This document shows, one piece after another, positions 15,906-23,841 of a stretch of DNA of 35,413 nt. The notes beneath the pieces are model-generated. The model saw nothing but the letters and a program-made list of their open reading frames with translations. It ran no database searches and was not told the DNA's origin. A program made the position numbers and the translations under genes. Positions within the stretch are counted from its first letter, which is position 1. Every line of letters begins with the position of its first letter. The stretch is from Bacillota bacterium (GTDB lineage: Bacteria; Bacillota; Dethiobacteria; DTU022; UBA8154): positions 1 through 35,413 of the forward strand of contig JAAYFF010000077.1 of assembly GCA_012728375.1 (NCBI GenBank), in the 5' to 3' direction.

Positions 15906-15974
15906 CCTTCCGGCAGCCGTCCGGACGGAGATGATACGATCTGCTAACAAAATAACCGCTTCATAATTTACTTT

Positions 15975-16154
15975 TTAGGAATTTTTCGCCCCGGCAAAAC
16001 CTTTAAGGTTACTATTGCGACAGCTGTACTTTTTCAGAAGAATTACATTGCCGTTGCTGGACTTTAAAAGTTCCCGGCAGTCTTCACTGCTAAATCCCCG
16101 ACGGCTCAATCTTCCTGTTAAAAGCTCTTCCGATGATCTTACCACCTGAAACAA
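15975..16154 (-). CDS. 59-residue hypothetical protein, RRGFS family copy 1
   Basis: Not a known family to me. It starts at TTG 16154, eight bases after a strong AAGGAGG, and runs 59 codons to TAA. The product begins MFQVVRSSEELLTGRLSRRG, continues FSSEDCRELLKSSNGNVILL, and ends with KKYSCRNSNLKGFAGAKNS. It aligns without gaps over its full length with the product of 18020-18199 (23 of 59 identical). The core is RRGFSxEeCxxLLxS, then GxVxxLK and SNxK. It is the last gene of the GT2-to-rmlD operon, 53 bases after rmlD. It is probably cytoplasmic or mother-cell, with no signal peptide. One Cys in the core is conserved in both copies. Confidence 0.75.
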   Translation of the reverse strand: MFQVVRSSEELLTGRLSRRGFSSEDCRELLKSSNGNVILLKKYSCRNSNLKGFAGAKNS

Positions 16155-16207
16155 TTTATTCGCCTCCTTCCATCCTTTATTACAGTATGAAAGAAATGAT
16201 ATAATTG

Positions 16208-17050
16208 TTACAATACATCCTTGAAGAAGTCCCTTAATGCTTTTTTATAATGCCTAACAGGTTTAAAACCCCTTATCCTCCAGGACGCATTATCCAGCAC
16301 CGTAAACCGGGGGCGGTTTGCCGGCAGCTTAAGCTGCTCCATTTTTATCGGAATAACCAAGTCTTGACAACAATCCGCAAGCCCGGCAATCTCCAAGGCC
16401 AATTGATAGCGGCTGCAAAAGCCGCTGTTGGTAAGATGATAGGTCCCGTAGCAATCCGTCTCAATCAATAATTTAACCGCCCGGGCCAGATCGTCTGTAA
16501 AAGTTGGGGAGCCAATCTGATCTATGGCGGCTTGAACATATTTCTGCTCCGTTAACTTTTGCCGGACAAAGCTGACGAAGTTGGCACCACTTTTTCCGAA
16601 CAGCCATGATGTTCGCACGATATAGTGCCGAGGCAAGGCTTTTCTAACCAGCACCTCCCCGGCAAGTTTTGATGCTCCATAAACGGAAAGGGGATTTGGC
16701 CGATCATCTTCCCGGTAAGAAACGCTGCTTTGACCGTCAAAAATATAATCCGTACTAAAGTGAACAAGGCGTGCACCCGCTCGCCGGGCACAAACAGCAA
16801 TATTTTCAGCTCCCCGGGCATTAACCGCAAAAGCTCTTTCAGCAAATATTTCGCAATCATCCACCCGTGTGAAAGCAGCCGGGTTTAAAATGACATGGGG
16901 CTTATAATCTCGGACAATGCTCCAGGTTTGCTGAAGGTCGGTTATATCCATTTCCGCCCTGGGCAGGGAAAGCACCTGCCCGTCATTAAAGCTTTCGGCC
17001 AGGGCACAGGCCAGCATGCCTCCGCCCCCGGTAATCAGGATGCGCTTCAT
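16208..17050 (-). CDS. rmlD: dTDP-4-dehydrorhamnose reductase
   Basis: Last step of dTDP-L-rhamnose synthesis, an NAD(P)H-dependent reduction in the cytosol. The 280-residue SDR protein shows the Rossmann motif ITGGGGMLACALAE at the N-terminus, HFSTDYIFDGQ near residue 100, the catalytic YGASK in NPLSVYGASKLAGE, and VRTSWLFGKSGANFV. It lies on the minus strand, about 5.6 kb from rmlB-rmlC-rmlA and in a different operon, between a hypothetical gene and a 59-residue gene. Together the four rml genes form a complete pathway, so the split is one of arrangement and not of content. Confidence 0.95.
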   Translation of the reverse strand: MKRILITGGGGMLACALAESFNDGQVLSLPRAEMDITDLQQTWSIVRDYKPHVILNPAAFTRVDDCEIFAERAFAVNARGAENIAVCARRAGARLVHFSTDYIFDGQSSVSYREDDRPNPLSVYGASKLAGEVLVRKALPRHYIVRTSWLFGKSGANFVSFVRQKLTEQKYVQAAIDQIGSPTFTDDLARAVKLLIETDCYGTYHLTNSGFCSRYQLALEIAGLADCCQDLVIPIKMEQLKLPANRPRFTVLDNASWRIRGFKPVRHYKKALRDFFKDVL

Positions 17051-17107
17051 TCTTCTTTGTGATCATCCTTTAAAATTTAAATTTATCAGAGTACCGAGCT
17101 GTGCGGG

Positions 17108-17926
17108 TTAATTTTTGTTTTTCTCCTTTTGACCCTCCAATTGTTGAAAAATGAGATCATAATACCGGTAACGTTTTGTTCCTTTTTGAGAATAGCAGTC
17201 CTGTGAACGTTTTTTTAAGGGAGAGGCAGCTTTGCTTTCTTGCTCCAGAGCAATCAGATCCTCCTTTTCCCATAAATTATCGGTCTTTTCCTTTTTATAA
17301 CCGGATTTCAATTGATCCTCGCCCTCAAAGACCCGCGTTCCCTTAGCGGTTTCCAGCTCATCTCTTTTTCCCTCCGATTCTTCTGCGGGAGCATCCGTTT
17401 CGGCAGCCTCCCGGCCGGGGCTCTCCTCCGGAAAAGTAGCTATCGTTTGGCCCACAGAGGGAACTTGTATTTTTTTATACTGAAATCCATTGTAAATAAT
17501 TTTTACCTTTACATTTATTTTCCAGGGAATAAAGGGTATTTTAGCTGCAAAGTTCAGCCCCCAAAGCCTGCTGAAGTTAATTTCCACTTCGCTCTCACAA
17601 TCCAGAGGGGTATCGCCGCCGGGGTACTGGCCGGCCGGATTTTCCACAAGATAACAAAACCTCCGGGGAAAAACTCTTAAGCAGCATTTACCCGGGCTTT
17701 TGGGGGAGTGTAAACCCAGCCAGACTTTGTAGCCCCCGCGTATATAAATTATACCGTCAGGGGTTTGAGCATAAATTACCTCCAACTGTTCAACATGTGC
17801 GAAGAGTAACTGTGGATATAAGAATGAATTAAAGGAAAAATGATCGACAAATGAAGGCAAAAAGCGCTCCCGTTCTTCCTTTTTTACTTCTTCCATATCA
17901 TTTTTCACCCTGGAAATGATCTCCAA
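17108..17926 (-). CDS. Hypothetical protein with beta-rich N-half and Lys/Glu-rich C-half
   Basis: Not recognised. It is 272 residues from TTG 17926, or 262 from ATG 17896, which has AGGGTG about nine bases upstream and seems the better start. The N-half (about 25-160) is beta-rich and aromatic (PDGIIYIRGGYKVWLGL, WKINVKVKIIYNGFQYKKI), loosely like spore-associated SPOCS/DUF3794 domains; I cannot confirm this. The C-half (about 165-272) is charged, low-complexity and probably disordered (EESEGKRDELETAKG). It has no signal peptide or membrane segment. It lies between a 59-residue gene and rmlD in the GT2 operon, so a role in spore-surface assembly is possible. Confidence 0.7.
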   Translation of the reverse strand: MEIISRVKNDMEEVKKEERERFLPSFVDHFSFNSFLYPQLLFAHVEQLEVIYAQTPDGIIYIRGGYKVWLGLHSPKSPGKCCLRVFPRRFCYLVENPAGQYPGGDTPLDCESEVEINFSRLWGLNFAAKIPFIPWKINVKVKIIYNGFQYKKIQVPSVGQTIATFPEESPGREAAETDAPAEESEGKRDELETAKGTRVFEGEDQLKSGYKKEKTDNLWEKEDLIALEQESKAASPLKKRSQDCYSQKGTKRYRYYDLIFQQLEGQKEKNKN

Positions 17927-17946
17927 TCTTAAAAATAAACTTAAGA

Positions 17947-18007
17947 CCTGCCCTTAGAACATGGGCAGGCGTAAACCCGGCTCAAATTAACTGACCTCCG
18001 GTCAGTT
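17947..18007 (-). other. Two hairpins inside the GT2-rmlD operon
   Basis: Between the 59-residue gene and the next gene are two perfect stems: AACTGACC/GGTCAGTT with a 3-base loop (17989-18007) and CCTGCCC/GGGCAGG with a 9-base loop (17947-17969). On the minus strand the second is followed by TCTTAAGTTTATTTTT, a partial T-tract. They may attenuate transcription or stabilise mRNA ends. Neither is a textbook terminator. Confidence 0.45.
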
Positions 18008-18019
18008 CTCTTTCCTTTT

Positions 18020-18199
18020 TCAACAATTAACAAAATTGCCCAGATCCTTTATATTGGATTTGAATAAGCTTCGTTGCTTAAGAAAAGTGACATCGCCTTT
18101 TTTGCTCTGTAAAATATTTTTGCACTCCTCCAGGCTAAAGCCGCGACGGTTGAACCTGCTTTTTAAAATTTTTTCCGGTTCTCTAAGGATAGTAAGCAA
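18020..18199 (-). CDS. 59-residue hypothetical protein, RRGFS family copy 2
   Basis: Paralogue of the product of 15975-16154, equal in length and aligned without gaps (39% identity by eye). I place the start at TTG 18199 because AAAGGA lies nine bases upstream and this matches the other copy; the frame stays open to 18283. The sequence opens MLTILREPEKILKSRFNRRG, then FSLEECKNILQSKKGDVTFL, and ends KQRSLFKSNIKDLGNFVNC. The basic N-half, predicted helix around RRGFSxEeC and conserved Cys suggest a small folded or nucleic-acid/protein-binding unit, but no function can be named. It follows the GT2 gene by about 118 bases in the same operon. Confidence 0.75.
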   Translation of the reverse strand: MLTILREPEKILKSRFNRRGFSLEECKNILQSKKGDVTFLKQRSLFKSNIKDLGNFVNC

Positions 18200-18316
18200 T
18201 CCATTTCTTCCTTTCCCATTAGTTTCTATAATATATGAAGAAAAATAAAAAACCGTGTAACTGCTTAATGCAGGGTACAACAATATTATCTCTTGGCATG
18301 AGCAGTAACAAAAACG

Positions 18317-19102
18317 TTATCTTTTGGCATCCTTGCCCTTGACTTTGTACAAACTCCATTTTTGCTTTAATAAATATTTGTTGTACCTGTATATTTCCTG
18401 AAGGTCCATGTTGTTTTCCAGAAAAGTTTTATGGGAAAAATGATGAATAAAAACATCGCCCGCGCAGAACAGCTTGAACCCGGCCAGCCTTGCCCTGAGG
18501 CAGTAATCAGCATCTTCGTGAGTACCTGCACCAAAGGCTTCATCGAAATATCCTATTTTTTCTACTACTTCCCCTTTGATGAGGAAACAAAAGCCGCTTA
18601 AACTGCGCACAGGGAACCATTTGCTGCTGTCCGGGCGATTGAAGTCAGCGGTAAAAGCATAATATTCCTTCATATTCTTGAATTCTTTTTCCAGCCTCTG
18701 CCGGCCTGGAACGCGATTGCTCATCGGGCCCACGATGCCAATCTTATCATCGCTTAAAGCGCAGGAAAGCATATTGTTCAGCCAGTTATGGCTGACCAGG
18801 CAATCATTATTTATAAGAACCATGTATTTCGTTGAAGCAGCGCGCATTCCCTGGTTGTATCCTCCGGGAAAGCCCAGGTTTTTCTTATTGTGAATAACAT
18901 GTGCACCGGGGATGCTATCAAAAAACTCTTTCGTTCCATCTGTTGAACCGTTATTGATCAGCACAAGCTTATACCCGGCCGGTGTGTAATCCTGTATGGA
19001 TTGCAAGCAGGCCTTTGTGTAATTAAGGGCATTATAAGCGGCCAGAATGATGGTCACATTACTGACATCGAAGGACCGCGCCTGTTGTTTCCTCATCTCC
19101 AT
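18317..19102 (-). CDS. Family 2 glycosyltransferase
   Basis: A GT-A fold inverting glycosyltransferase of 261 residues that moves a sugar from a nucleotide donor. Visible are the N-terminal VTIILAAYNALNYTKACLQS, the NNGSTDGTKEFF segment, NNDC (the DXD-like metal site) near residue 98, and a C-terminal GTHEDADYCLRARLAGF with the ED acceptor-site pair. It resembles rhamnosyl/galactosyl transferases of the WbbL kind. Given rmlD downstream, a rhamnose donor is plausible but unproven. No membrane segment is visible. It is the first gene of the operon ending in the second 59-residue gene; a sigma-K-like element lies at 19145-19162. Confidence 0.9.
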   Translation of the reverse strand: MEMRKQQARSFDVSNVTIILAAYNALNYTKACLQSIQDYTPAGYKLVLINNGSTDGTKEFFDSIPGAHVIHNKKNLGFPGGYNQGMRAASTKYMVLINNDCLVSHNWLNNMLSCALSDDKIGIVGPMSNRVPGRQRLEKEFKNMKEYYAFTADFNRPDSSKWFPVRSLSGFCFLIKGEVVEKIGYFDEAFGAGTHEDADYCLRARLAGFKLFCAGDVFIHHFSHKTFLENNMDLQEIYRYNKYLLKQKWSLYKVKGKDAKR

Positions 19103-19144
19103 TACTCCTAGAAAAAAAGGATATACTAAACATATATTGCCGTT

Positions 19145-19162
19145 ACTATTATTCTATTGCGC
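19145..19162 (-). promoter_or_regulatory. Sigma-K-like element before the GT2 operon
   Basis: On the minus strand GCGCAATAGAATAATAGT, 16 of 18 bases identical to the element at 33299-33316 before cotE. The core AATAGAATA differs from the sigma-K -10 (CATANNNTA) only at its first base, and AC lies 16 bases upstream. It is about 45 bases before the GT2 start. Confidence 0.45.
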
Positions 19163-19231
19163 GGGGTTCATTTTGTGCCCGGCAGCCGATTAAAAAGGGA
19201 CTAATTTGTTATTAGATCCAGCGGGAAAAAA

Positions 19232-20338
19232 ATGCACAAATACTTGACTCAGTGGCTGTTTATCATTCGCCTGGTTGGAAAAGTCCTGCCTGCAGTGGAA
19301 AAGGAACTACAAACCTGGAGACAATTTCTGCGGGCTTGTCCGTCCCCTTTTCTGCAAAAACAAGCCCTGCAAAGCATCCGGAACAAACGGTTCCACTGCC
19401 AGGGCGGAGCCGCCTTTTCCCTTCTTAACCCATCTGCAGCAGAAAAGCTCATACCCATGATCGTAGCTTACCAGACGATTAGCGATTACCTCGATAATCT
19501 CTGCGACAGGGTCCCCCTCTATGAGGGGATTATGTACCTGACGGACCGGGAAAAAGATACCCTGATTGAAAGGGGGCTTCGCCATCTGCATTTATCCATG
19601 TTCAGGGCGCTTCAGCCAAATTACGGGAATAACGAAAACTTTTACTACTTTTACCCTGTTAAGGGTGACGGAGGGTATCTGGATAATTTGGTAAAAGTAA
19701 GCCGGGAGATGCTCAGCGGGCTTCCCGGCTATGTGAAGGTAAAAGAGAAAATTTTTTTTCTGGCCGCCCTTTATTGCGACCTGCAGGCGCTCAAGCACCT
19801 TTCGCCGGGGAACCGTTCCCGTTACCTGATGGAGTGGTTTCAACGGTACCAAAAAGCATATCCCCAGCTCTATTGGAATGAGTTTTCCGCTGCATGCGGT
19901 TCTACCTTGGGAATTTTTGTTCTTTTATCTTGGGCCTCCCGCCGGGAAATAACCACCAATGAGGTGGAAGCACTTTTTAACGGATACTTTCCCTGGATTT
20001 GCGGACTGCACATTCTGCTGGACTACTTTATTGACCAGGAAGAGGACCGGCGTGAAAAAGACTTAAATTTTGTATCTTTCTACCGGGATATGGAACAATG
20101 CCTTGGCCGTATGGAAAAATTCGTTAAAATGGCGCTCATCCAGGCCAAAAAAATGCCGCACCCCATTTTCCACTGCACCATCGTAAAAGGACTTTTGGCT
20201 CTCTATCTTTCTGATCCCAAAATAATCAGCCAGAACCTAGAAAAAAGCGCGTTTCGCCTTTTGGCAGCAACAGGAGAAAGGGATATCTTCGCCATGCTGC
20301 ACGCCTGCCGCCTGCTGCGAAAAAGGAGGCTGATTTAG
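19232..20338 (+). CDS. ytpB: DUF2600 protein, tetraprenyl-beta-curcumene synthase-like terpene synthase
   Basis: A 368-residue DUF2600 protein. The Bacillus member YtpB cyclises heptaprenyl diphosphate (C35) to tetraprenyl-beta-curcumene, and sesquarterpenes of this route have been linked to spore resistance. The Asp-rich motif DYLDNLCDR (residues 85-93) and a later LLDYFIDQEEDRREKD segment (about 262-277), probable metal-diphosphate sites, are intact. The N-terminal region (HKYLTQWLFIIRLVGKVLPAVEKEL) is typical of the family. It ends seven bases from the stop of the convergent polyprenyl synthase gene, its likely substrate supplier. It is divergent from GT2. The ribosome site before ATG 19232 is weak. 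No squalene-hopene cyclase is in the window. Confidence 0.9.
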   Translation: MHKYLTQWLFIIRLVGKVLPAVEKELQTWRQFLRACPSPFLQKQALQSIRNKRFHCQGGAAFSLLNPSAAEKLIPMIVAYQTISDYLDNLCDRVPLYEGIMYLTDREKDTLIERGLRHLHLSMFRALQPNYGNNENFYYFYPVKGDGGYLDNLVKVSREMLSGLPGYVKVKEKIFFLAALYCDLQALKHLSPGNRSRYLMEWFQRYQKAYPQLYWNEFSAACGSTLGIFVLLSWASRREITTNEVEALFNGYFPWICGLHILLDYFIDQEEDRREKDLNFVSFYRDMEQCLGRMEKFVKMALIQAKKMPHPIFHCTIVKGLLALYLSDPKIISQNLEKSAFRLLAATGERDIFAMLHACRLLRKRRLI

Positions 20339-20345
20339 CCAATGT

Positions 20346-21377
20346 TCAGCAAGATCTTTGGGGAATGGAAAGGGCAAGTTCTTTCAGAAGTGTTTTTGCG
20401 GGGCTATCGCGGACAAAAGAAAGATACTCCAGGGCTTTCTCAATGAAGGAAAGGGCAATTTTGCGGCAAGTTTCCAGGGGTACCCGGTTGCAGGAGGGAT
20501 CGCGCAGGAATTCCAGAGAGGCGGAAGAAAAATCTTTTCTGCTGATTATTTCCCTAAGGAGCGGCCCCCAGTCAGGGTCCTGCAGAATGTAAATAAGGGG
20601 AAGTGTAATATTCCCTTCCCTTAGGTCATTGCCCACCGGTTTGCCGGTAATGGCAGGTTTTCCTACAATGTCAAGGATATCATCCGTTATTTGAAAGGCA
20701 AGGCCCAGATTGCGGCCAAAAGCTTCCAGCTTCCCGATAGTCGTATCATCCAAGGCAGCCAGGCGTCCGCCCGCGCCGCAGGAGGCTTCAAGCAAAACGC
20801 CGGTTTTGCGGTAAATATTGGCGAAATAATCCTCTTCGGATATTGTCAGGTCAAAAGCACATCCGGCCTGCTCAATCTCTCCTTCGCACATCGTGGCGAT
20901 AGCCCGGGTAAAGAGCATATTCAGCTCGAAATCACCACAATAGGCAAGGAGTTCAAAGGCACGGGCAAAAAAGAAATCTCCCACTAAAACTGCCGAGCGA
21001 TTGCCAAAAACATCGTTTAACGACAGTCTCCCCCTTCTTTCGGAGGAAGCATCAATCACGTCGTCGTGGATTAAAGAAGCCGTATGAATAAGTTCAACGG
21101 CTGCAGCAGCCCTGACCAGGGTATACTCTTCGGCAAAGGTGCCCAGATTTCCGCAAAGCAACAATAAAACCGGCCGCAACCGCTTTCCTCTGCCGGCTAA
21201 GACATAATCTGCCTGTTCCCTTATTAATCCTTTACCGGGAGCCCTGTAATCCTGAAGAATCCTTTCAACCTTTTCCAGGCTGTCTCCCAGTAATGCTTTT
21301 ATTCTGGCCTGCAAGAGTTCCAGGTCGGTTGTCCCTGTTTCCTGTTTAGTTAAAAATGGATCGTATATCCTGGTCAC
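20346..21377 (-). CDS. hepT: Long-chain polyprenyl diphosphate synthase (heptaprenyl type, component II-like)
   Basis: Trans-isoprenyl diphosphate synthase of 343 residues that elongates allylic diphosphates with IPP. The first Asp-rich motif is LIHDDVIDAS (D105, D106, D109) and the second FQITDDILD (D232, D233, D236); GRGKRLRPVL precedes them as usual. The small residues before the first motif (HTASLIHDD) fit long products such as heptaprenyl. Chain length is inferred, and a partner HepS is not seen here. The GTG start overlaps the upstream YdcC-like stop (GTGA), indicating coupling. Products could serve menaquinone and the adjacent DUF2600 terpene synthase. Confidence 0.9.
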   Translation of the reverse strand: MTRIYDPFLTKQETGTTDLELLQARIKALLGDSLEKVERILQDYRAPGKGLIREQADYVLAGRGKRLRPVLLLLCGNLGTFAEEYTLVRAAAAVELIHTASLIHDDVIDASSERRGRLSLNDVFGNRSAVLVGDFFFARAFELLAYCGDFELNMLFTRAIATMCEGEIEQAGCAFDLTISEEDYFANIYRKTGVLLEASCGAGGRLAALDDTTIGKLEAFGRNLGLAFQITDDILDIVGKPAITGKPVGNDLREGNITLPLIYILQDPDWGPLLREIISRKDFSSASLEFLRDPSCNRVPLETCRKIALSFIEKALEYLSFVRDSPAKTLLKELALSIPQRSC

Positions 21378-22063
21378 TGTTTTACCGTACCGCCTTTATT
21401 GTCAATTTGAAAAAATTCATCGGGAATATGGGCATTGAGAATTGTCTTGCGGAATAGAACCCGCTGCTTAAGTTTATCTTGCTGATCATAAACAAGGATC
21501 TGCACCGGCAGCATCGTCCTTTTCTCCAGCCAGACTTCTTCATAGGCGTGATCCCTCCGGGAATCTTGAGGGACAACCCGCAGCAGGTAATAAGAATGCT
21601 TTTCCTTCTTTTCTATGCCTAAAAATTTCCTTTCCCGGGAATTGGCAAGGCCGTCTAAAAAATTATTTAACAAAAACGGGGTTGGGGCAAGCTCCTGAAC
21701 GCCGGCATCCAGGGGAAAAAAATCTCCCATTTCCGGGCTGGACAGCCACATTTTTTCCCCGTCGGAAATAATAACCTGATCAGGCTTTGAATTTTCTTCC
21801 GGGCAGTAGGGAAAAAGCTCGACCCGGAAAAAATGCGGGTATCTGTACCAAACCTGCGCAAAATGTTCCCGGGTCTCGTCTCCCTGGTTAAAGGCCATTT
21901 CCAGGAGAAAATGATAACTGTTGATTTTCTTTCCTCGTTTCAGCGTGCTCTCGATGATACTTTCCGCATCATCTAAGCTCCGGCGGGGATTAAAATAGAA
22001 AAAACCTGTCAATAAGAGCAAAATCAGCAGCGCGGCAACTATCCTGCCCGGTTTGGATCCCAT
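21374..22063 (-). CDS. YdcC/LolA-like sporulation protein, membrane-anchored
   Basis: A 229-residue protein with one N-terminal hydrophobic anchor (about residues 8-24; IVAALLILLLLTGFFYF) and an extracytoplasmic beta-rich domain. Patterns such as VWYRYPHFFRVELF, IISDGEKMWLSSPEM and YEEVWLEKRTMLPVQILVYDQQ are those of the LolA/LolB-like fold shared by Bacillus YdcC and clostridial GerS-type proteins. No lipobox Cys is evident, so an uncleaved anchor is likely. ATG 22063 has GGAG nine bases upstream, better than the TTG at 22078. It lies between nnr and the polyprenyl synthase gene. In related genomes it is adjacent to alr. Confidence 0.75.
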   Translation of the reverse strand: MGSKPGRIVAALLILLLLTGFFYFNPRRSLDDAESIIESTLKRGKKINSYHFLLEMAFNQGDETREHFAQVWYRYPHFFRVELFPYCPEENSKPDQVIISDGEKMWLSSPEMGDFFPLDAGVQELAPTPFLLNNFLDGLANSRERKFLGIEKKEKHSYYLLRVVPQDSRRDHAYEEVWLEKRTMLPVQILVYDQQDKLKQRVLFRKTILNAHIPDEFFQIDNKGGTVKQ

Positions 22064-22138
22064 CTTTACCATCTCCAAATTGGAAAAACCTATTCATATA
22101 TAAATGTATATTTTTTTTATTTTTTTATAACCGCTTTT

Positions 22139-23737
22139 TTACTGCTGAAACTCTTTAACAGGGAAGAGCGCTCCAGGCGCGCGGCTTGAAAATTCTGAGA
22201 CCCGGTTCAAGGCAGGAGGAATAAAAGCGAGGACATCTCCGGCCAAATGACCTCTTTCACCGACCTGTTCCGCCAGCAGGTCCCCGGCCAGGCCGTGGAG
22301 ATAAGCCCCGCAGACAGCCGCCCACTGCGGCGGGAGTCCCTGGGCAGCCAGCCCCGTAATTAAACCGGTTAGAATATCTCCCGAGCCGGCAGTGGAAAGA
22401 ACAGGGTTTCCCGTGGGATTGACAAATACTTCACCGTCAGGAAGAGCTGTCACGGTGTGGGCTCCTTTAAGCACGACAATGCTGTCCCACTCCCGGGCTT
22501 TCTCCGCTGCTATTTCCCACCTCCTCCGTTGAATGGCAGGCACCTCTATTCCCGTCAGGCGGGCCATCTCTCCCGGATGGGGGGTTACAATGACAGGCCC
22601 TTTCTTCTGTGCAAGAAGGCCGGTATCCAAAGCCAGCGCGCTCAGCCCGCCGGCATCGATCACCATGGGAAGTGCTGTTTTGTTAAGCAGGGCTTTTAAA
22701 AGCTCCAAAGTTTTGCGCCCCGGCTCCATGCCGGGTCCGAAGGCCACAGCCCGGCATTGTCCGGCAAAATTCAGAATTTCTCCGACCCCTGCGGGTTCCA
22801 TATTCCCCTTCCCGTCCCCCGGAAAAACCAGAATAATTACCTCCCGAAGCTTGGCCTCCAAAACAGCCCTTAGTTCAGCGGCGATCCCTGCATACACCAA
22901 ACCCGCGCCGCCCCGCAGCGCCGCTTCGCTCGCCAGAGCCGCGGCACCTGTCATCCCCGCAGAACCGGCCAGGATAAGAGCCCGCCCGTAGGTCCCCTTA
23001 TGGCCGTCAGCCACCCTGCGGGGAAGCTGCCCTTTGATTTCATCGCCGGTGACCAGGTTCTCCCTGATTTCGGAGGAAGCGGTTAGTTCCCGGGGAATTC
23101 CGATATCCCCAACAAAAACCCGGCCCGCATACTGTGCTCCCGGGAAAAGCAAAAGTCCCCGCTTGGGCAGTGCAAAAGTAACCGTATAATCTGCCTTTAC
23201 CGCCTCGCCAAGGACCTCACCCGTGTCCGCGGAAATACCGGAAGGAATATCCACGGCCAGGACCCTGGCACGGCTCCCGTTGATGGCCCTGATAACTTCT
23301 GCAAAGGGTTCCGCCACCCGGTTCCGGACCCCTGTACCTAAAAGCGCGTCCACAATCAGATCCGACTCCTGCAGTTCTTTTGTAATGGCAGACGGATCGC
23401 TCTCCGTTAGCAGTGAAACATGCCCGCCCCCTTTGAGATATATGTCATAGTTGGTGGCAGCATCCCCCTTATATGCGGAAAGGACACCCATGGCCCATGT
23501 TGTTACCCTGTAACCCAATTTCTGCAGGTGCCTGGCAATGACAAAACCATCCCCCCCGTTGTTTCCACGGCCGCAAAAAACCGCAATCATCCCGTCGTCC
23601 GGCCGGGGATACAATTGCTGAACCAGAGACACAACCTGCAATCCGGCGTTTTCCATCAGCACGATTCCCGGTATGCCATAAGCCTCCATCGCCTTCCTGT
23701 CAATTTGGCCCATTTTTTCACCGGAAACAATTTTCAA
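22139..23737 (-). CDS. nnr: Bifunctional NAD(P)H-hydrate epimerase / ADP-dependent dehydratase
   Basis: Repairs hydrated NAD(P)H in the cytosol. At 532 residues it is the fused form. The N-terminal YjeF_N epimerase domain (about 1-215) has MENAGLQVVSLV and VFCGRGNNGGDGFVIARHL. The C-terminal ribokinase-like dehydratase domain (about 225-515) has VTPHPGEMARLTG, VLKGAHTVTALPDG and the anion-hole/catalytic loop STAGSGDILTGLI. It heads an apparent operon nnr, ydcC-like, hepT, and is divergent from the deacetylase gene with only about 100 bases between. Usual neighbours acpS and alr are not adjacent here. Confidence 0.97.
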   Translation of the reverse strand: MKIVSGEKMGQIDRKAMEAYGIPGIVLMENAGLQVVSLVQQLYPRPDDGMIAVFCGRGNNGGDGFVIARHLQKLGYRVTTWAMGVLSAYKGDAATNYDIYLKGGGHVSLLTESDPSAITKELQESDLIVDALLGTGVRNRVAEPFAEVIRAINGSRARVLAVDIPSGISADTGEVLGEAVKADYTVTFALPKRGLLLFPGAQYAGRVFVGDIGIPRELTASSEIRENLVTGDEIKGQLPRRVADGHKGTYGRALILAGSAGMTGAAALASEAALRGGAGLVYAGIAAELRAVLEAKLREVIILVFPGDGKGNMEPAGVGEILNFAGQCRAVAFGPGMEPGRKTLELLKALLNKTALPMVIDAGGLSALALDTGLLAQKKGPVIVTPHPGEMARLTGIEVPAIQRRRWEIAAEKAREWDSIVVLKGAHTVTALPDGEVFVNPTGNPVLSTAGSGDILTGLITGLAAQGLPPQWAAVCGAYLHGLAGDLLAEQVGERGHLAGDVLAFIPPALNRVSEFSSRAPGALFPVKEFQQ

Positions 23738-23841
23738 CTTTAACCCACCCCCAAAACCTCAGGTTTTTTAGATTATATTTTACCATATACAAGCAAAGAG
23801 CAAGATAATATGATAAAATTAAGATCTTGAGGAGAAAAAAA

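Noticed and set aside
22533-22991. 152-codon plus-strand open frame opposite nnr
   Set aside because: Shadow of the GC-rich nnr coding sequence; Ala/Pro/Ser-rich without a recognisable domain.
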